Origin: Ilumatobacter sp035556435
GTDB lineage: Bacteria > Actinomycetota > Acidimicrobiia > Acidimicrobiales > Ilumatobacteraceae
Assembly (NCBI GenBank): GCA_035556435.1
Contig: DATMEY010000023.1
Span: forward strand, 27,639 to 91,638
Direction: 5' to 3'
Length of the DNA: 64,000 nt
Part shown: positions 15,724 through 24,902 of the stretch, in pieces
Position numbering within the stretch: position 1 is the first letter of the stretch
Layout of the letters: each line of letters starts with the position of its first letter
Translations under genes and position numbers: made by a program
The notes under the pieces: generated by a model
Told to the model about the DNA's origin: nothing
The model's database searches: none
What the model saw: only the letters and a program-made list of their open reading frames with translations

Positions 15724-17361
15724 TCAGGCGGGTACGAGTTCGTCGCGTGGGTCGCCGGGGGTATCGGCAGGCTCGTCGTGCAGCTCGTGGTCGAGCACGC
15801 CGTCGCTGCGCTTGCCGCGCGGCCCGCGCAGCAGCACCCACAGGAACGCACCGACCACGATCGCGACACCGACCCACATCGCGCTCACCCAGCCGTCGAC
15901 GAACGCGTGCTGGGCGGCGCCGATGATCCGCGCCGCGGTCGGCTCATCGAGAGCGCCGCTACCCAGCCCTGCCTGCACGACGCCGTAGGCGCTGCCGATG
16001 CCCTCGCTGGCGGGCTCGACCAGTTCGTGCGGCAGGCCGGCGACACCCGGCGACGACGCGAACGAGTCGGCGTACCCCGACGACACGATCGACCCAAGCA
16101 GGGCGATGCCGATCGCGCCGCCAACCTCGCGAGTGGTGTCGTTGAGCGCCGAGGCGACGCCCTGCTTGTCGGCCGGCAGCGACTCGGTGATCGCCTCGGT
16201 CGACGGGGTCATCGACAAGCCCATGCCGAGGCCGATCACCAGCAGGCCGGGCAGCACCGAGAAGTAGCCACCCTCGACCGACGCCCGCACCGCGAGCAGC
16301 GTGAGGCCGGCGCCGGCGAACACCAGGCCGGAGAGCATGGTGCGCCGGGTGCCGATCTTCTTCACCAGCCGCGGCGCAAGTGTCGACGTCGGCATCATCA
16401 CGACCATCATCGGGATCATCGCCGCCGCCGAACGCAGCGCCGACCAACCGAGGATCGCCTGGAAGAACGGGAACAGCACCAAGAAGATGCCGAACATCAC
16501 GGCGAACAGGAGCATGATCGTGAGCGCCCCGGCCGACAGGCCGCGGTTGGCGAACGTACGGATGTCGAGCAGCGGGTCGTCCTGACGAAGCTCCCACCAC
16601 ACGAACCCGAGCACCGCCGCGCCACCGGCGATCAGCCCGACCAGCGTGAGCGGGTCGCCCCAGCCCTTCTCGGGGCCTTCGTGGATGCCCAGCACCACAC
16701 CGCCGATACCAACCAACGACAGGATCGAGCCGACGATGTCGAAGCGATGCTCGCTGTGCTCGCGCGAGTTGGGCACCGACTTGAGCGACAGGAACAGCCC
16801 GGCCCCGATCAGCAGCAGCGGGAGCAGGAACGCCCACCGCCACGTGGCCACGTCGACCATGAACGCCGCCACGAACATGCCGAGGATGCCGCCGCCACCG
16901 GCGACGCCGGCCCAGATGCCGATCGCCTGGCCGCGCTCTTCGGCGGGGAAGCTCGACGTGATGACCGACAACGTGACCGGCATGATCATCGCCGCCGCTG
17001 CACCGCCGACGATGCGGGCGAGGATCATCATCTCCGACGACTGAGCAACCGCGGCGGCCACGGTGGCGACCGCGAACAGGCCCAGCCCAAGCACCAGCAC
17101 GGGCTTGCGCCCCCACCGGTCGCCGATCGCGCCGATCGGCATGAGCAGCGCAGCGAGCGCCAGCGTGTAGGCGTTGATGATCCACAACACGGTGCCCTGC
17201 GAGGCACCGAAGTCGATCGCCAAGTCCTGCTGGGCGACGTTGAGGATCGACACCGAGGCGATCACCGCCATCAGCGAGACGCACATGGCGATGAGGATGT
17301 TGCGTTTACGGGCGGCGTCGAGGACCGGCGCGTCCGCCGCGTGTGCAAGGGTGGCACTCAT
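15724..17361 (-). CDS. MFS transporter, DHA2 (EmrB/QacA) 14-helix drug exporter
   Basis: This 545-residue protein has about 14 transmembrane helices. Motifs are LNVAQQDLAIDFGAS in helix 1, IGDRWGRKPVLVLG (motif A) and LNDTTREVGGAIGIALLGS (motif C-like, helix 5/13), typical of EmrB/QacA proton-coupled multidrug exporters. The tail is charged and acidic. The ATG at 17361 is preceded by a strong GGAGGG-like site. It is divergent from a TetR gene, and a 22-bp palindrome between them fits drug-inducible derepression. Confidence 0.9.
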   Translation of the reverse strand: MSATLAHAADAPVLDAARKRNILIAMCVSLMAVIASVSILNVAQQDLAIDFGASQGTVLWIINAYTLALAALLMPIGAIGDRWGRKPVLVLGLGLFAVATVAAAVAQSSEMMILARIVGGAAAAMIMPVTLSVITSSFPAEERGQAIGIWAGVAGGGGILGMFVAAFMVDVATWRWAFLLPLLLIGAGLFLSLKSVPNSREHSEHRFDIVGSILSLVGIGGVVLGIHEGPEKGWGDPLTLVGLIAGGAAVLGFVWWELRQDDPLLDIRTFANRGLSAGALTIMLLFAVMFGIFLVLFPFFQAILGWSALRSAAAMIPMMVVMMPTSTLAPRLVKKIGTRRTMLSGLVFAGAGLTLLAVRASVEGGYFSVLPGLLVIGLGMGLSMTPSTEAITESLPADKQGVASALNDTTREVGGAIGIALLGSIVSSGYADSFASSPGVAGLPHELVEPASEGIGSAYGVVQAGLGSGALDEPTAARIIGAAQHAFVDGWVSAMWVGVAIVVGAFLWVLLRGPRGKRSDGVLDHELHDEPADTPGDPRDELVPA

Positions 17362-17404
17362 GGAGGGGGTTTCCGTTCGGGGGGAGGGTTTGCAGAGTTT
17401 GCGA

Positions 17405-17426
17405 AACGAGACGGTATCGTATCGTT
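17405..17426. promoter_or_regulatory. Probable TetR operator between MFS exporter and tetR
   Basis: AACGA-G-ACG-GTAT-CGT-A-TCGTT is a 22-bp inverted repeat lying between the divergent exporter and tetR genes, ending 4 bp before the tetR ATG. Its half-sites are those expected for a TetR dimer (inference). Confidence 0.7.
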
Positions 17427-17429
17427 CTG

Positions 17430-18059
17430 ATGGGCGCAACCATGTTTCCCACATCTGACGAACAACGCGCCGAGGTGCCGGCCACGGCCGCGCCCATCGA
17501 CCCGCGCATCGCTCGCAGCCGCGCCAAGCTGATCGCCGCGGCCACCGAGATCCTCGTCGAGTTGGGCCCACGGGGGCTCACCGTCGACGCCGTCGCGGAA
17601 CGTTCCGGGGTCGCCAAGTCGACGCTGTATCGGCATTGGCCGTCACGGACGGCGCTGATGGTCGACGTGCTCCGCGAGAACATGCCTCAAGTCGAGCCGG
17701 TCGACCTCGAGCACGGCTTCGAACCGTGCCTGCGCACGATGATGGCGGCATTGGCCGATGCCTTCGCCGACCCCGAGTGGTGCCGGATCATGCCGTCGTT
17801 GTTCGCCCTCAAGCACCAGCTGCCCGAAATCGACGACCTCACCGAGGCCGACCACGAGGAGCGCACGGCGATGCTGCGCGACGTGCTCGCGGCCGGCGCC
17901 GGCGAGGGCCTGATCCCGCCCGGGCTCGACCCCCACGACGTCATCTCGATGCTCGTCGGCCCGATCCTGATGTGCTCGCTGACCGGCGAGACCGACCGGA
18001 TCCACCGGGTGGCCGAGTTCGCGGTCGACCGGTTCCTGGCCAGCTACGACACCCCCTGA
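17430..18059 (+). CDS. TetR-family transcriptional regulator of the adjacent exporter
   Basis: This 209-residue protein has a TetR DNA-binding domain at residues 22-75 (AAATEILVELGPRGLTVDAV then SGVAKSTLYRHWPSRTALM) and a C-terminal TetR_C_11-like helical domain. The ATG at 17430 or the ATG four codons later could be used. Its position opposite the DHA2 exporter, sharing a palindromic operator, is the classic local-repressor arrangement of QacR/TetR pairs. The inducing compound is unknown. Confidence 0.9.
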   Translation: MGATMFPTSDEQRAEVPATAAPIDPRIARSRAKLIAAATEILVELGPRGLTVDAVAERSGVAKSTLYRHWPSRTALMVDVLRENMPQVEPVDLEHGFEPCLRTMMAALADAFADPEWCRIMPSLFALKHQLPEIDDLTEADHEERTAMLRDVLAAGAGEGLIPPGLDPHDVISMLVGPILMCSLTGETDRIHRVAEFAVDRFLASYDTP

Positions 18060-18132
18060 GCGGCACACGCCGGACCAGCGATAACACCGGTCTCGTCTTA
18101 TGTATACCGCGCGCAATCGCTAGGCTGGCGAG

Positions 18133-18912
18133 GTGAGCCCTGGTGACATCCTGCTGATCGCCGTGGCCGGGTTCGGAGCCGGCGCCGTCAACGGGATGGC
18201 CGGCGGCGGCAGCCTCGTGTCGTACCCCGCCCTCTTGGCCACCGGGCACGGGGCGCTGGTCGCCAACGTCACCAACACCGTGGGCATCCTGCCCGGCTAC
18301 GCCGGCGGCGCGGCCGGGTTCCGGAGCGAGCTGCGCAGCCAGCGCGCCCGGGTGCGCGAGTTCGCGCCGCTGGCCCTGCTCGGCGGGCTGGCCGGCGCCG
18401 GCCTGCTGCTCACCACCCCCGAAGACGTGTTCGACGGTGTGGCCCCGGCGCTGATCATCGCCGCCTGCCTCCTGTTCGCGTTCCAGCCGCTGCTGTCGAA
18501 GCGGATCGCCCGGCGCCGCGCGGCGGCCGGCCCGGTCGACGCCGCCGACGTCCACCGACCGGCATCGTGGCCCGTCAAGGCAGCCGTGTTCGTCGCCTCG
18601 GTCTACGGCGGCTACTTCGGCGCCGGGCTGGGTGTGATCTACCTCGCCGTGCTCGGCACGGTGCTGCCCGATCCGCTCCCCAAGATCAACTCGCTGCGCG
18701 GCGTGATGTCGCTCGTCGTCAACGCGCTCGCGGTCGTCCTGTTCGGCATCGCCGCCGACGTCGCCTGGGGCGCGGCCGGCATCCTCGCCGCCACCAGCCT
18801 GGTGGGCGGGTACATCGGCGCCCGCACCGCGCTGCGCCTTCCCGCCCCGATGCTGCGGGCTGTGGTGCTGGCATTCGGCGTCGTCGCGGTGTGGCGCCTG
18901 CTCGCCTCGTGA
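18133..18912 (+). CDS. TSUP (TauE/SafE) family membrane exporter
   Basis: This 259-residue protein has about eight transmembrane helices with the TauE/SafE pattern: GAGAVNGMAGGGSLVSYPAL in the first half and a matching GGYFGAGLGVIYLAVLG in the second. Family members export sulfite, sulfoacetate or other organic anions. The GTG start has a TAGGCT box exactly at -12 to -7. A TGTATAC sequence at 18101-18107 resembles half of the operator found further right. The next gene, a GntR regulator, has its own promoter. Confidence 0.87.
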   Translation: MSPGDILLIAVAGFGAGAVNGMAGGGSLVSYPALLATGHGALVANVTNTVGILPGYAGGAAGFRSELRSQRARVREFAPLALLGGLAGAGLLLTTPEDVFDGVAPALIIAACLLFAFQPLLSKRIARRRAAAGPVDAADVHRPASWPVKAAVFVASVYGGYFGAGLGVIYLAVLGTVLPDPLPKINSLRGVMSLVVNALAVVLFGIAADVAWGAAGILAATSLVGGYIGARTALRLPAPMLRAVVLAFGVVAVWRLLAS

Positions 18913-19026
18913 GCCCCATCAACCGAGTCATGGGAGCCCGTGGAACCGGGAGCGTCGGGCCATGAGCTCGAACGGGTCGTGAGGCCCATCAACCGGGACG
19001 CCGCCGGGCGAACCTATCCTGGCGGC

Positions 19027-19677
19027 GTGTCCGTCGGCAGCGCTCATCGAACTCTCCGCGAAATCGTCTCCGATGAGATCCGCACGATGATCCTCTCCGG
19101 CGAGTTGCAGGCCGGCGAGCGACTGTTCGAAGACCGCCTCGCCGAACGCCTCGGCGTGTCGCGCAACCCGGTCCGTGAAGCCCTCCGCGAACTCGAGAGC
19201 ACTGGGCTGGTCGAGGTGATTGCCCGGCGCGGCGCGTACGTCACCACGTTCGAACCCGAGCGCGCCCGGCAGATCCTCGAGTTGCGCCAGGTACTCGAGG
19301 CGTACGCCGCCGAACTGGCCGCGCACCACCGCACCGACGCCGACCTCGCGGCCATGCGCGAATGCCTCACCAGCGGACGCGCGGCGGCCGCCGAGGGCGA
19401 CCTGGTCACCGCCGCCGGCCATCACCGCGAGTTCCACAAGCTGGTCGAGCAGGCCTCGCAGAACGAGTACCTCGAACCCACCGTCGCCCCGCTGCGGCAC
19501 CAGACCGAGCTGGTGTTCTCGCGTCTCGCCAACAGCCGCGGGGTCCTCAGCTGGGACGAGCACCAGCGGCTGCTCGACGCGATCGAACGCCACGACGCGG
19601 CCGCCGCCGCCGCCGCGACGCGGCACCACATGGACTCCGTGTTGCGCGACCTGATGGCCGCCACCGCAACCGAGTGA
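19027..19677 (+). CDS. GntR-family (FadR/FCD type) transcriptional regulator
   Basis: This 216-residue protein has an N-terminal winged helix (residues 8-70: LQAGERLFEDRLAERLGVSR then NPVREALRELESTGLVEV) and a C-terminal FCD ligand domain of six helices with conserved His/Asp residues that bind a metal and an organic acid in this family. The GTG start has TATCCT at -12 to -7. It ends 16 bp before an FAD-dependent amino-acid oxidase gene and is probably co-transcribed with it, so it likely regulates amino-acid or carboxylate metabolism. Confidence 0.9.
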   Translation: MSVGSAHRTLREIVSDEIRTMILSGELQAGERLFEDRLAERLGVSRNPVREALRELESTGLVEVIARRGAYVTTFEPERARQILELRQVLEAYAAELAAHHRTDADLAAMRECLTSGRAAAAEGDLVTAAGHHREFHKLVEQASQNEYLEPTVAPLRHQTELVFSRLANSRGVLSWDEHQRLLDAIERHDAAAAAAATRHHMDSVLRDLMAATATE

Positions 19678-19693
19678 CCGTCGGGCGCCGGGC

Positions 19694-20812
19694 GTGAACG
19701 TCGATGTGGTGGTCGTCGGGGCCGGCATCGCCGGCGCGGCTGCCGCGGCCGAACTGGCGGCGACCCGCCGGGTCGTGCTGATCGAACGCGAGCCGCTTCC
19801 CGCCCAGCACGCCTCGGGCCGCTCGGCCTCGGTGCTGTCGGAGACGTCGGGCTACCCCACCGTGTGCGCGCTGGCCCGGCTCAGCCGGCCGTTCTTCGAG
19901 GCGCCGCCCGACGGCTTCGTCGAGCACCCACTGTTGAGCCCGCGCGGGCTGGTGTGGGTGGGCGAGGCCGACGACGTTCCCGAACTCGACGCGCTCGCAG
20001 CCCGGGCCACCGACGTGGCCCCGACCGCCCGCCGACTCACCCCCGCCGAGGCCGCCGAGTTGCTCCCCGGCTTCACCCCAAGCGCGCTGGCCGGCGGGGC
20101 GGTGCACGAACCCGACGCGATGTCGATCGACACGGCCGCACTCGTCGCCGGCTTTCTCCGCCTGTTGCGCCGTCGCGGCGGCGAGGTGGTCACTGGTGCC
20201 GAGGCGCTCACGCTGCGACGCGTCGGCGGGGGCTGGGATGTCGAAACACCCTCGGGCCGCTGGCAGGCCGGCGCGGTCGTGAACGCGGCCGGAGCGTGGG
20301 TCGACGTGGTTGCCGAGCGGGCCGGCTTGGCGCCGCTCGGCATGCGGCCGCTGCGACGCACCGCGGCGATCGTGCCCGCCCCCGACACGGTCGAACGGTG
20401 GCCGCTGGTGATGGACATTGCCGGGCGCTACTACTGCGAGCCCGAGCCGGGGGGTCTGTTGATCTCGCCCGCCGACGAGTCGCCCAGCGACCCGGTCGAC
20501 GCCCAACCCGACGAGCTCGATGTGGCGCTCGCGCTCGAACGCGTCCGCGACGCCACCGGCCTGCCGTTGCGCTCGGTACGCCGGGCGTGGGCCGGCCTGC
20601 GCACGTTCGCCCCCGACCGGGTGCCCGTGCTGGGCGAAGACCCTCGCGCACCGGGCTTCTACTGGCTCGCCGGCCAAGGCGGCGCCGGCATCAAGACCGC
20701 CCCGGCGATGGCGACCCTGCTGGCACTCGCGCTCGACGGGTCACCGCCACCCCCACCCACCCACACATTCGGCGTCCCCCTCGACACCCTCTCCCCCACC
20801 CGCCTCCTCTAA
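19694..20812 (+). CDS. FAD-dependent oxidoreductase (DAO family), D-arginine dehydrogenase-like
   Basis: This 372-residue DAO-fold flavoenzyme has the N-terminal dinucleotide site VVVVGAGIAGAAAAAELA and acidic ribose-binding ERE, followed by HASGRSASVLSETSGYP and HPLLSPRGLVWV, which closely follow DauA-like D-arginine/D-amino-acid dehydrogenases. The C-terminal FAD motif is GFYWLAGQGGAGIKTAPA. It should oxidise a D-amino or related secondary amine to the imino acid, with FAD as cofactor. The start is the GTG at 19694. It lies behind the GntR gene and converges with the peptide-transporter operon, from which it is separated by two facing repeats. Confidence 0.85.
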   Translation: MNVDVVVVGAGIAGAAAAAELAATRRVVLIEREPLPAQHASGRSASVLSETSGYPTVCALARLSRPFFEAPPDGFVEHPLLSPRGLVWVGEADDVPELDALAARATDVAPTARRLTPAEAAELLPGFTPSALAGGAVHEPDAMSIDTAALVAGFLRLLRRRGGEVVTGAEALTLRRVGGGWDVETPSGRWQAGAVVNAAGAWVDVVAERAGLAPLGMRPLRRTAAIVPAPDTVERWPLVMDIAGRYYCEPEPGGLLISPADESPSDPVDAQPDELDVALALERVRDATGLPLRSVRRAWAGLRTFAPDRVPVLGEDPRAPGFYWLAGQGGAGIKTAPAMATLLALALDGSPPPPPTHTFGVPLDTLSPTRLL

Positions 20813-20841
20813 GGGCTCACCGGACAGACGACCGCCGCCAA

Positions 20842-20907
20842 GGTGGTTGAGCCTGTCGAAACCACCGGTCGTCACGGCTCTCGGTGGTTTCGACAGGCTC
20901 AACCACC
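20842..20907. terminator. Facing family I palindromes at a convergent junction
   Basis: Two perfect standard copies in opposite orientation (20842-20866 and 20883-20907) separate the convergent flavoenzyme and transporter genes and can form a long stem-loop. Confidence 0.7.
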
Positions 20908-20927
20908 TGGACGATGTCTGGCGAGGG

Positions 20928-21953
20928 TCAGCGGGCGAAGCAGGCCACCAGGTGGTTGGGTGCTTTTTCTTCGAGCGGTGGGGTTTCCTGGCGGCAGCGG
21001 TCGTGTACCTCGGGGCAACGTGAGGCGAAGCGGCAGCCGGGCGGCGGGTCGACCGGGTTGGGCACCTCGCCCGTCAGGGCGATCCGGCGGCGGCCCTTCT
21101 GCACCTGCGGGTCGGGTACCGGCACGCTCGACAGGAGCGCCGTGGTGTACGGGTGCAGCGGGTTGTCGTACACCCGGTCGGTGGGAGCGATCTCGACCAG
21201 CTTGCCGCTGTAGAGGATCGCGATGCGGTGCGAGATGTGACGCACCACCGACAGGTCGTGGGCGATGAACAGGTAGGTCAACCCGAACTCGTCCTGGAGG
21301 TCCTGGAGCAGGTTGACGACCTGCGCGCGCACCGACACGTCGAGCGCCGACACCGGCTCGTCGGCCACGATGAAGCTCGGCTTGAGCGCCAGCGCGCGGG
21401 CAATGCCGATCCGCTGACGCTGGCCGCCGCTGAACGCGTGCGGGTAGCGGTCGACCGTGTCGACCGGCAAACCGCAGCGGGCCAGCAACGCTTCGACCTC
21501 GGGCCGGGCGGCCTCGGCGTCCTTCGCCAGGCCGTGCACGATCAGCGGCTCGGCGACCAGTTCGAGCACGGTCATCCGCGGGTTGAGGCTCGCGTACGGG
21601 TCTTGGAACACCAGTTGCATGTGCCGCCGCAGGTTGCGCAGCTGCTTGCCCTTGGTGTCGGTGATGTCGATGCCGTCGAAGCGAATCCGGCCCGCCGACG
21701 GGTCGATCCGCCGCAGCACCGCGCGCCCGGCGGTGGTCTTGCCCGAGCCGCTCTCGCCGACCAGACCGAGCGTCTCGCCGCGGGCGATCGAGAACGTCAC
21801 GTCGTCGACCGCGTGGACCTCGCGGACGGTGCCGCCCCAGAACCCGCTGCGCCCGACCGGGAACCGGATCGACAGGTGCTCGACCTCGACCAGCGGCGGG
21901 GCACCGGCCGTGGTGGTGGAGACGGCGGACGAGGAGGGAGTGAGTTCAGCCAT
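20928..21953 (-). CDS. Oligopeptide/dipeptide ABC transporter ATP-binding protein (OppF/DppF-like)
   Basis: This 341-residue ATPase has Walker A (GESGSGKTTAGR), the Q-loop in QLVFQDPYASLNPRMTV, the signature SGGQRQRIGIARALAL and Walker B (FIVADEPVSALDVSV), followed by the oligo_HPY C-terminal region with its cysteine-containing RFASRCPEVHDRC. It is the last of five genes of a complete peptide-type importer; its start overlaps the end of the DppD-like gene. The C-terminal cysteines may hold a structural iron-sulfur cluster, as in some DppD/OppD proteins. Confidence 0.92.
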   Translation of the reverse strand: MAELTPSSSAVSTTTAGAPPLVEVEHLSIRFPVGRSGFWGGTVREVHAVDDVTFSIARGETLGLVGESGSGKTTAGRAVLRRIDPSAGRIRFDGIDITDTKGKQLRNLRRHMQLVFQDPYASLNPRMTVLELVAEPLIVHGLAKDAEAARPEVEALLARCGLPVDTVDRYPHAFSGGQRQRIGIARALALKPSFIVADEPVSALDVSVRAQVVNLLQDLQDEFGLTYLFIAHDLSVVRHISHRIAILYSGKLVEIAPTDRVYDNPLHPYTTALLSSVPVPDPQVQKGRRRIALTGEVPNPVDPPPGCRFASRCPEVHDRCRQETPPLEEKAPNHLVACFAR

Positions 21954-22956
21954 GGTTCACCTCGAATGCCCGCCAGCAGGCGGCCCGCCGGCCGCTCTCG
22001 TAGATCTTCAAGCCCGGCATCGCCTCACGGCACTGGTCGACGGCGAGGTGGCACCGGTCGGTGAACGGGCACCCCACCGGCGGGTCGACCAGGTCGGGCG
22101 GCGACCCCTCGATCGACACCAGCCGCGACTCGACCTTGTCGAGCCGCGGGGTGCTCGCCAGCAGCCCTGCCGTGTAGGGGTGGGCCGGGTCGGCGAACAC
22201 CTCTTCGGCGGTGGCCAGCTCGACGAGCTTGCCCGAGTACATCACGGCCACCCGGTCGCACAGCCCGGCGACCACACCGAGGTCGTGGGTGATCAGCATC
22301 ACCGCCAGGCCGAGCCGTTCCTGAAGTTCGCCGATCAGTTCGAGGATCTGGGCCTGGATGGTGACGTCGAGCGCGGTGGTGGGCTCGTCGGCCACGAGCA
22401 GTTCCGGGTCGCAGGCGAGCGCCATCGCGATCAGCACGCGCTGGCGCATCCCACCCGACATCTCGTGCGGGTACTGCTTGACGCGCTGGGCCGGGTTGGC
22501 GATGCCCACCAGGTCGAGCAACTCGACCGCGCGTTCGTGGGCCTGGCGCTTGTTGGCCCCGGTGTGGCGACGGCACACCTCGCTGATCTGGGTGCCGACG
22601 GTGAACAGCGGGTTGAGCGACGTCATCGGGTCTTGGAAGATCATCGCGATCTCCTTGCCACGGACCCGGCCGAGCGTGCTGCCGGCGTCGTGCACCAGCG
22701 ACTCGCCTTTCCAGCGCACGTCGCCACCGGTGATGCGGCCGGGCAGCTCGATCAGGCCCAAGAGCGTCTGGGCCATCACGCTCTTGCCCGAGCCGCTCTC
22801 GCCCACCACGCCCAGCGTCTCGCCGCGCTCGATCGAGAACGACACGCCGCGCACGGCTTGCACCACGCCGCGGCGGGTGAAGAAGTCGACGTACAACTCC
22901 GACACGTCGAGCAGCGGCGTCACGGGAGGGTTGGTGAGGACGGTCGACGGGGTCAC
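21946..22956 (-). CDS. Oligopeptide/dipeptide ABC transporter ATP-binding protein (OppD/DppD-like)
   Basis: This 336-residue ATPase has Walker A (GESGSGKSVMAQTLLG), Q-loop IFQDPMTSLNPLFTVG, signature MSGGMRQRVLIAMALA, Walker B LLVADEPTTALDVT and the C-terminal HPY segment with CPFTDRCHLAVDQC. The GTG at 22956 overlaps the stop of the permease gene (GTGA), indicating translational coupling; the open frame upstream of it is the permease read in another frame. It should pair with the DppF-like protein as the heterodimeric motor of the importer. Confidence 0.92.
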   Translation of the reverse strand: MTPSTVLTNPPVTPLLDVSELYVDFFTRRGVVQAVRGVSFSIERGETLGVVGESGSGKSVMAQTLLGLIELPGRITGGDVRWKGESLVHDAGSTLGRVRGKEIAMIFQDPMTSLNPLFTVGTQISEVCRRHTGANKRQAHERAVELLDLVGIANPAQRVKQYPHEMSGGMRQRVLIAMALACDPELLVADEPTTALDVTIQAQILELIGELQERLGLAVMLITHDLGVVAGLCDRVAVMYSGKLVELATAEEVFADPAHPYTAGLLASTPRLDKVESRLVSIEGSPPDLVDPPVGCPFTDRCHLAVDQCREAMPGLKIYESGRRAACWRAFEVNHG

Positions 22957-23942
22957 ATGCCACCTGCCTTGTCGGTGACGGACGCGGCGTAGCGCTTCTC
23001 GCGTTCTTGCGGGTCGAGCATCACCCGCAGCCAGCTGCTGAGCAGGTTGACGGCCAGCACCGTCAGGCTCAACAACAGGCCCGGATAGATGATCAGCCAC
23101 TGGTTGCCGAACAGTTCGTGGTCGCCGGCCCGGGCGATGTCGAGCCCCCACGTGACGCCCGGGTATTGGATGCCGAGCCCGAGGAAGCTGAGCGCCGCCT
23201 CGGCGAGGATGATGCGGGCGAACTCGAGCACGGCCAGCGTGGCCAGCGGTGTGACCAGGTTCGGCAGCACGTGTTTGGTGATGACACGTAACGGTGACGA
23301 GCCGACCATCTCGGCGGCTTCCACGAATGGTCGTTCGCGTACCGACAGCACCACGCCGCGGGTCATCCGGGCGTAGACCATCCAGCCGTTGACGGCGAGG
23401 ATGATCGCCACCGTCCACACGGTGCCGCCCACCAGGGCAACCAAGAGCATCGCCAGCAGCAGCCCGGGGAACGACACCTGCACGTCGACCCAGCCCATCA
23501 GCCAGCGGTCGACCCGGCCGCCCTTGTAGCCCGAGATGACGCCGACGATGATGCCGAACGTGCCGGCCAGAGCGACGACCAGGAGGCCGATGAACAGCGA
23601 CGTGCGGGCGCCGTACAACAGGCGCGAGAGCACGTCGTAGCCCTGCCAGTCGGCTCCCATCGGGTTACTCCACGACCCGCCGTTCCACACCGGCGAGGCC
23701 ATCGACCGCGACAGGTTGCCGCGGTTGGGGTCGTCGGGGGCCAGCAGCGGGGCGAACAGCGCGGCCAGCGCAAGCAGGGTGAGGAACAGGGCCGAGGCGA
23801 ACCCGAGCTTGTCGCGGACGAGCTCGCCGAACAAGCCACCCCGGCGGGCCGCCGAGATCTCGTACGGGCGACCCTGGATGGCCGCTTCGTCGTCGGTGGC
23901 GTGTTCCTCGTCGGCGTGCTGGGCGGTGTACTCGTCACTCAT
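22953..23942 (-). CDS. Oligopeptide/dipeptide ABC transporter permease (DppC-like)
   Basis: This 329-residue inner-membrane permease has a long charged N-terminus, a first helix at about residue 45, the GADWQGYDVLSRLLYGARTS periplasmic motif of DppC/OppC proteins, five further helices, and the EAA coupling loop (EAAEMVGSSPLRVITKHVLP) that contacts the ATPases. Overlaps at both ends (ATGA with the DppB-like gene and GTGA with the DppD-like gene) place it in one operon. Confidence 0.92.
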   Translation of the reverse strand: MSDEYTAQHADEEHATDDEAAIQGRPYEISAARRGGLFGELVRDKLGFASALFLTLLALAALFAPLLAPDDPNRGNLSRSMASPVWNGGSWSNPMGADWQGYDVLSRLLYGARTSLFIGLLVVALAGTFGIIVGVISGYKGGRVDRWLMGWVDVQVSFPGLLLAMLLVALVGGTVWTVAIILAVNGWMVYARMTRGVVLSVRERPFVEAAEMVGSSPLRVITKHVLPNLVTPLATLAVLEFARIILAEAALSFLGLGIQYPGVTWGLDIARAGDHELFGNQWLIIYPGLLLSLTVLAVNLLSSWLRVMLDPQEREKRYAASVTDKAGGM

Positions 23943-24859
23943 GACAGCTTCACCCGGGGGTCGAGCAACTTGTAGGCGATGTCGACGGCGATGTTGATGA
24001 GCACCACCATCACTGCCACCACGAACACGATCGCCTGGATCAGGTAGAAGTCCTGATTCTTCACGGCCGTGCTGGCCATGAAGCCCAGACCCGGCCAGTT
24101 GAACACCGACTCGACCACCACGGTGTAGCCGGCGATCGCCCGGATGACCTCCCAGCCGAGCAGCGTGACGTAGGGGATGCCGGCGTTGCGCAAGGCGTGC
24201 ACGCCGAGGATTCGCCGGCGCGTGAGGCCTTTGGCTTTGGCGACCTTCACGTACTGCGAGTTGAGTTCGTCGATCATCGCCGAGCGGACCACCACCGCCA
24301 GGCGGCCGACCGCCGGCAACGCCAGGCAGATCGACGGCAGCACCAGGTTCATGAACCCGCCCGGGCCGGTCTCGAACCAGCGCAGGCGCACCGTGAACGC
24401 GATCATCAGCACGTAGCCGAGGAAGAACTGCGGCATCGACAGGCCAATCAGGCTGAGTGTGGTGAGCACCCGGTCGGTGGTGCCGCCCGGCTTGCGGCTG
24501 GCGATCACGCCGAGCGGAATGCTCAGCACGATCGCCAGCAGCATGCCGACCGCCACGAGTTGCAGGGTTCGTGGCAGGTAGTCGAACACCACCTCGAGGG
24601 CGGGGGTGCCACGGACGTACGAGCTCTCGCCCAGGTCGCCCTGGACGAGGTCGCGGAGGAACCGTCCGAACTGCTGCACGAGCGGGTCGTTCAACCCCAT
24701 CGCGTCGCGGCGGGCCTCGCGCTGCTCCGGTGTGGCCGAGAGCGGCAGCATGAACTTGACCGGGTCGCCGATCAACCGGGTGACGACGAAGACGAACACC
24801 GTCACCCCGAAGATCACGACCAACCCTTGTATGAGTCTGCGGCCGATGTAGCGGCCCAT
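23939..24859 (-). CDS. Oligopeptide/dipeptide ABC transporter permease (DppB-like)
   Basis: This 306-residue permease has six transmembrane helices, the DppB N-terminal pattern GRRLIQGLVVIFGVTVFVFV, and a coupling loop YVKVAKAKGLTRRRILGVHA. It forms the translocation channel with the DppC-like protein. It starts at the ATG at 24859, 43 bp after the substrate-binding protein gene, and overlaps the next gene by four bases. Confidence 0.92.
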   Translation of the reverse strand: MGRYIGRRLIQGLVVIFGVTVFVFVVTRLIGDPVKFMLPLSATPEQREARRDAMGLNDPLVQQFGRFLRDLVQGDLGESSYVRGTPALEVVFDYLPRTLQLVAVGMLLAIVLSIPLGVIASRKPGGTTDRVLTTLSLIGLSMPQFFLGYVLMIAFTVRLRWFETGPGGFMNLVLPSICLALPAVGRLAVVVRSAMIDELNSQYVKVAKAKGLTRRRILGVHALRNAGIPYVTLLGWEVIRAIAGYTVVVESVFNWPGLGFMASTAVKNQDFYLIQAIVFVVAVMVVLINIAVDIAYKLLDPRVKLS

Positions 24860-24902
24860 GCTGCCGTCCCCCTACCGTCGCGTGGTTCCGTGCCGGTCAG
24901 CG

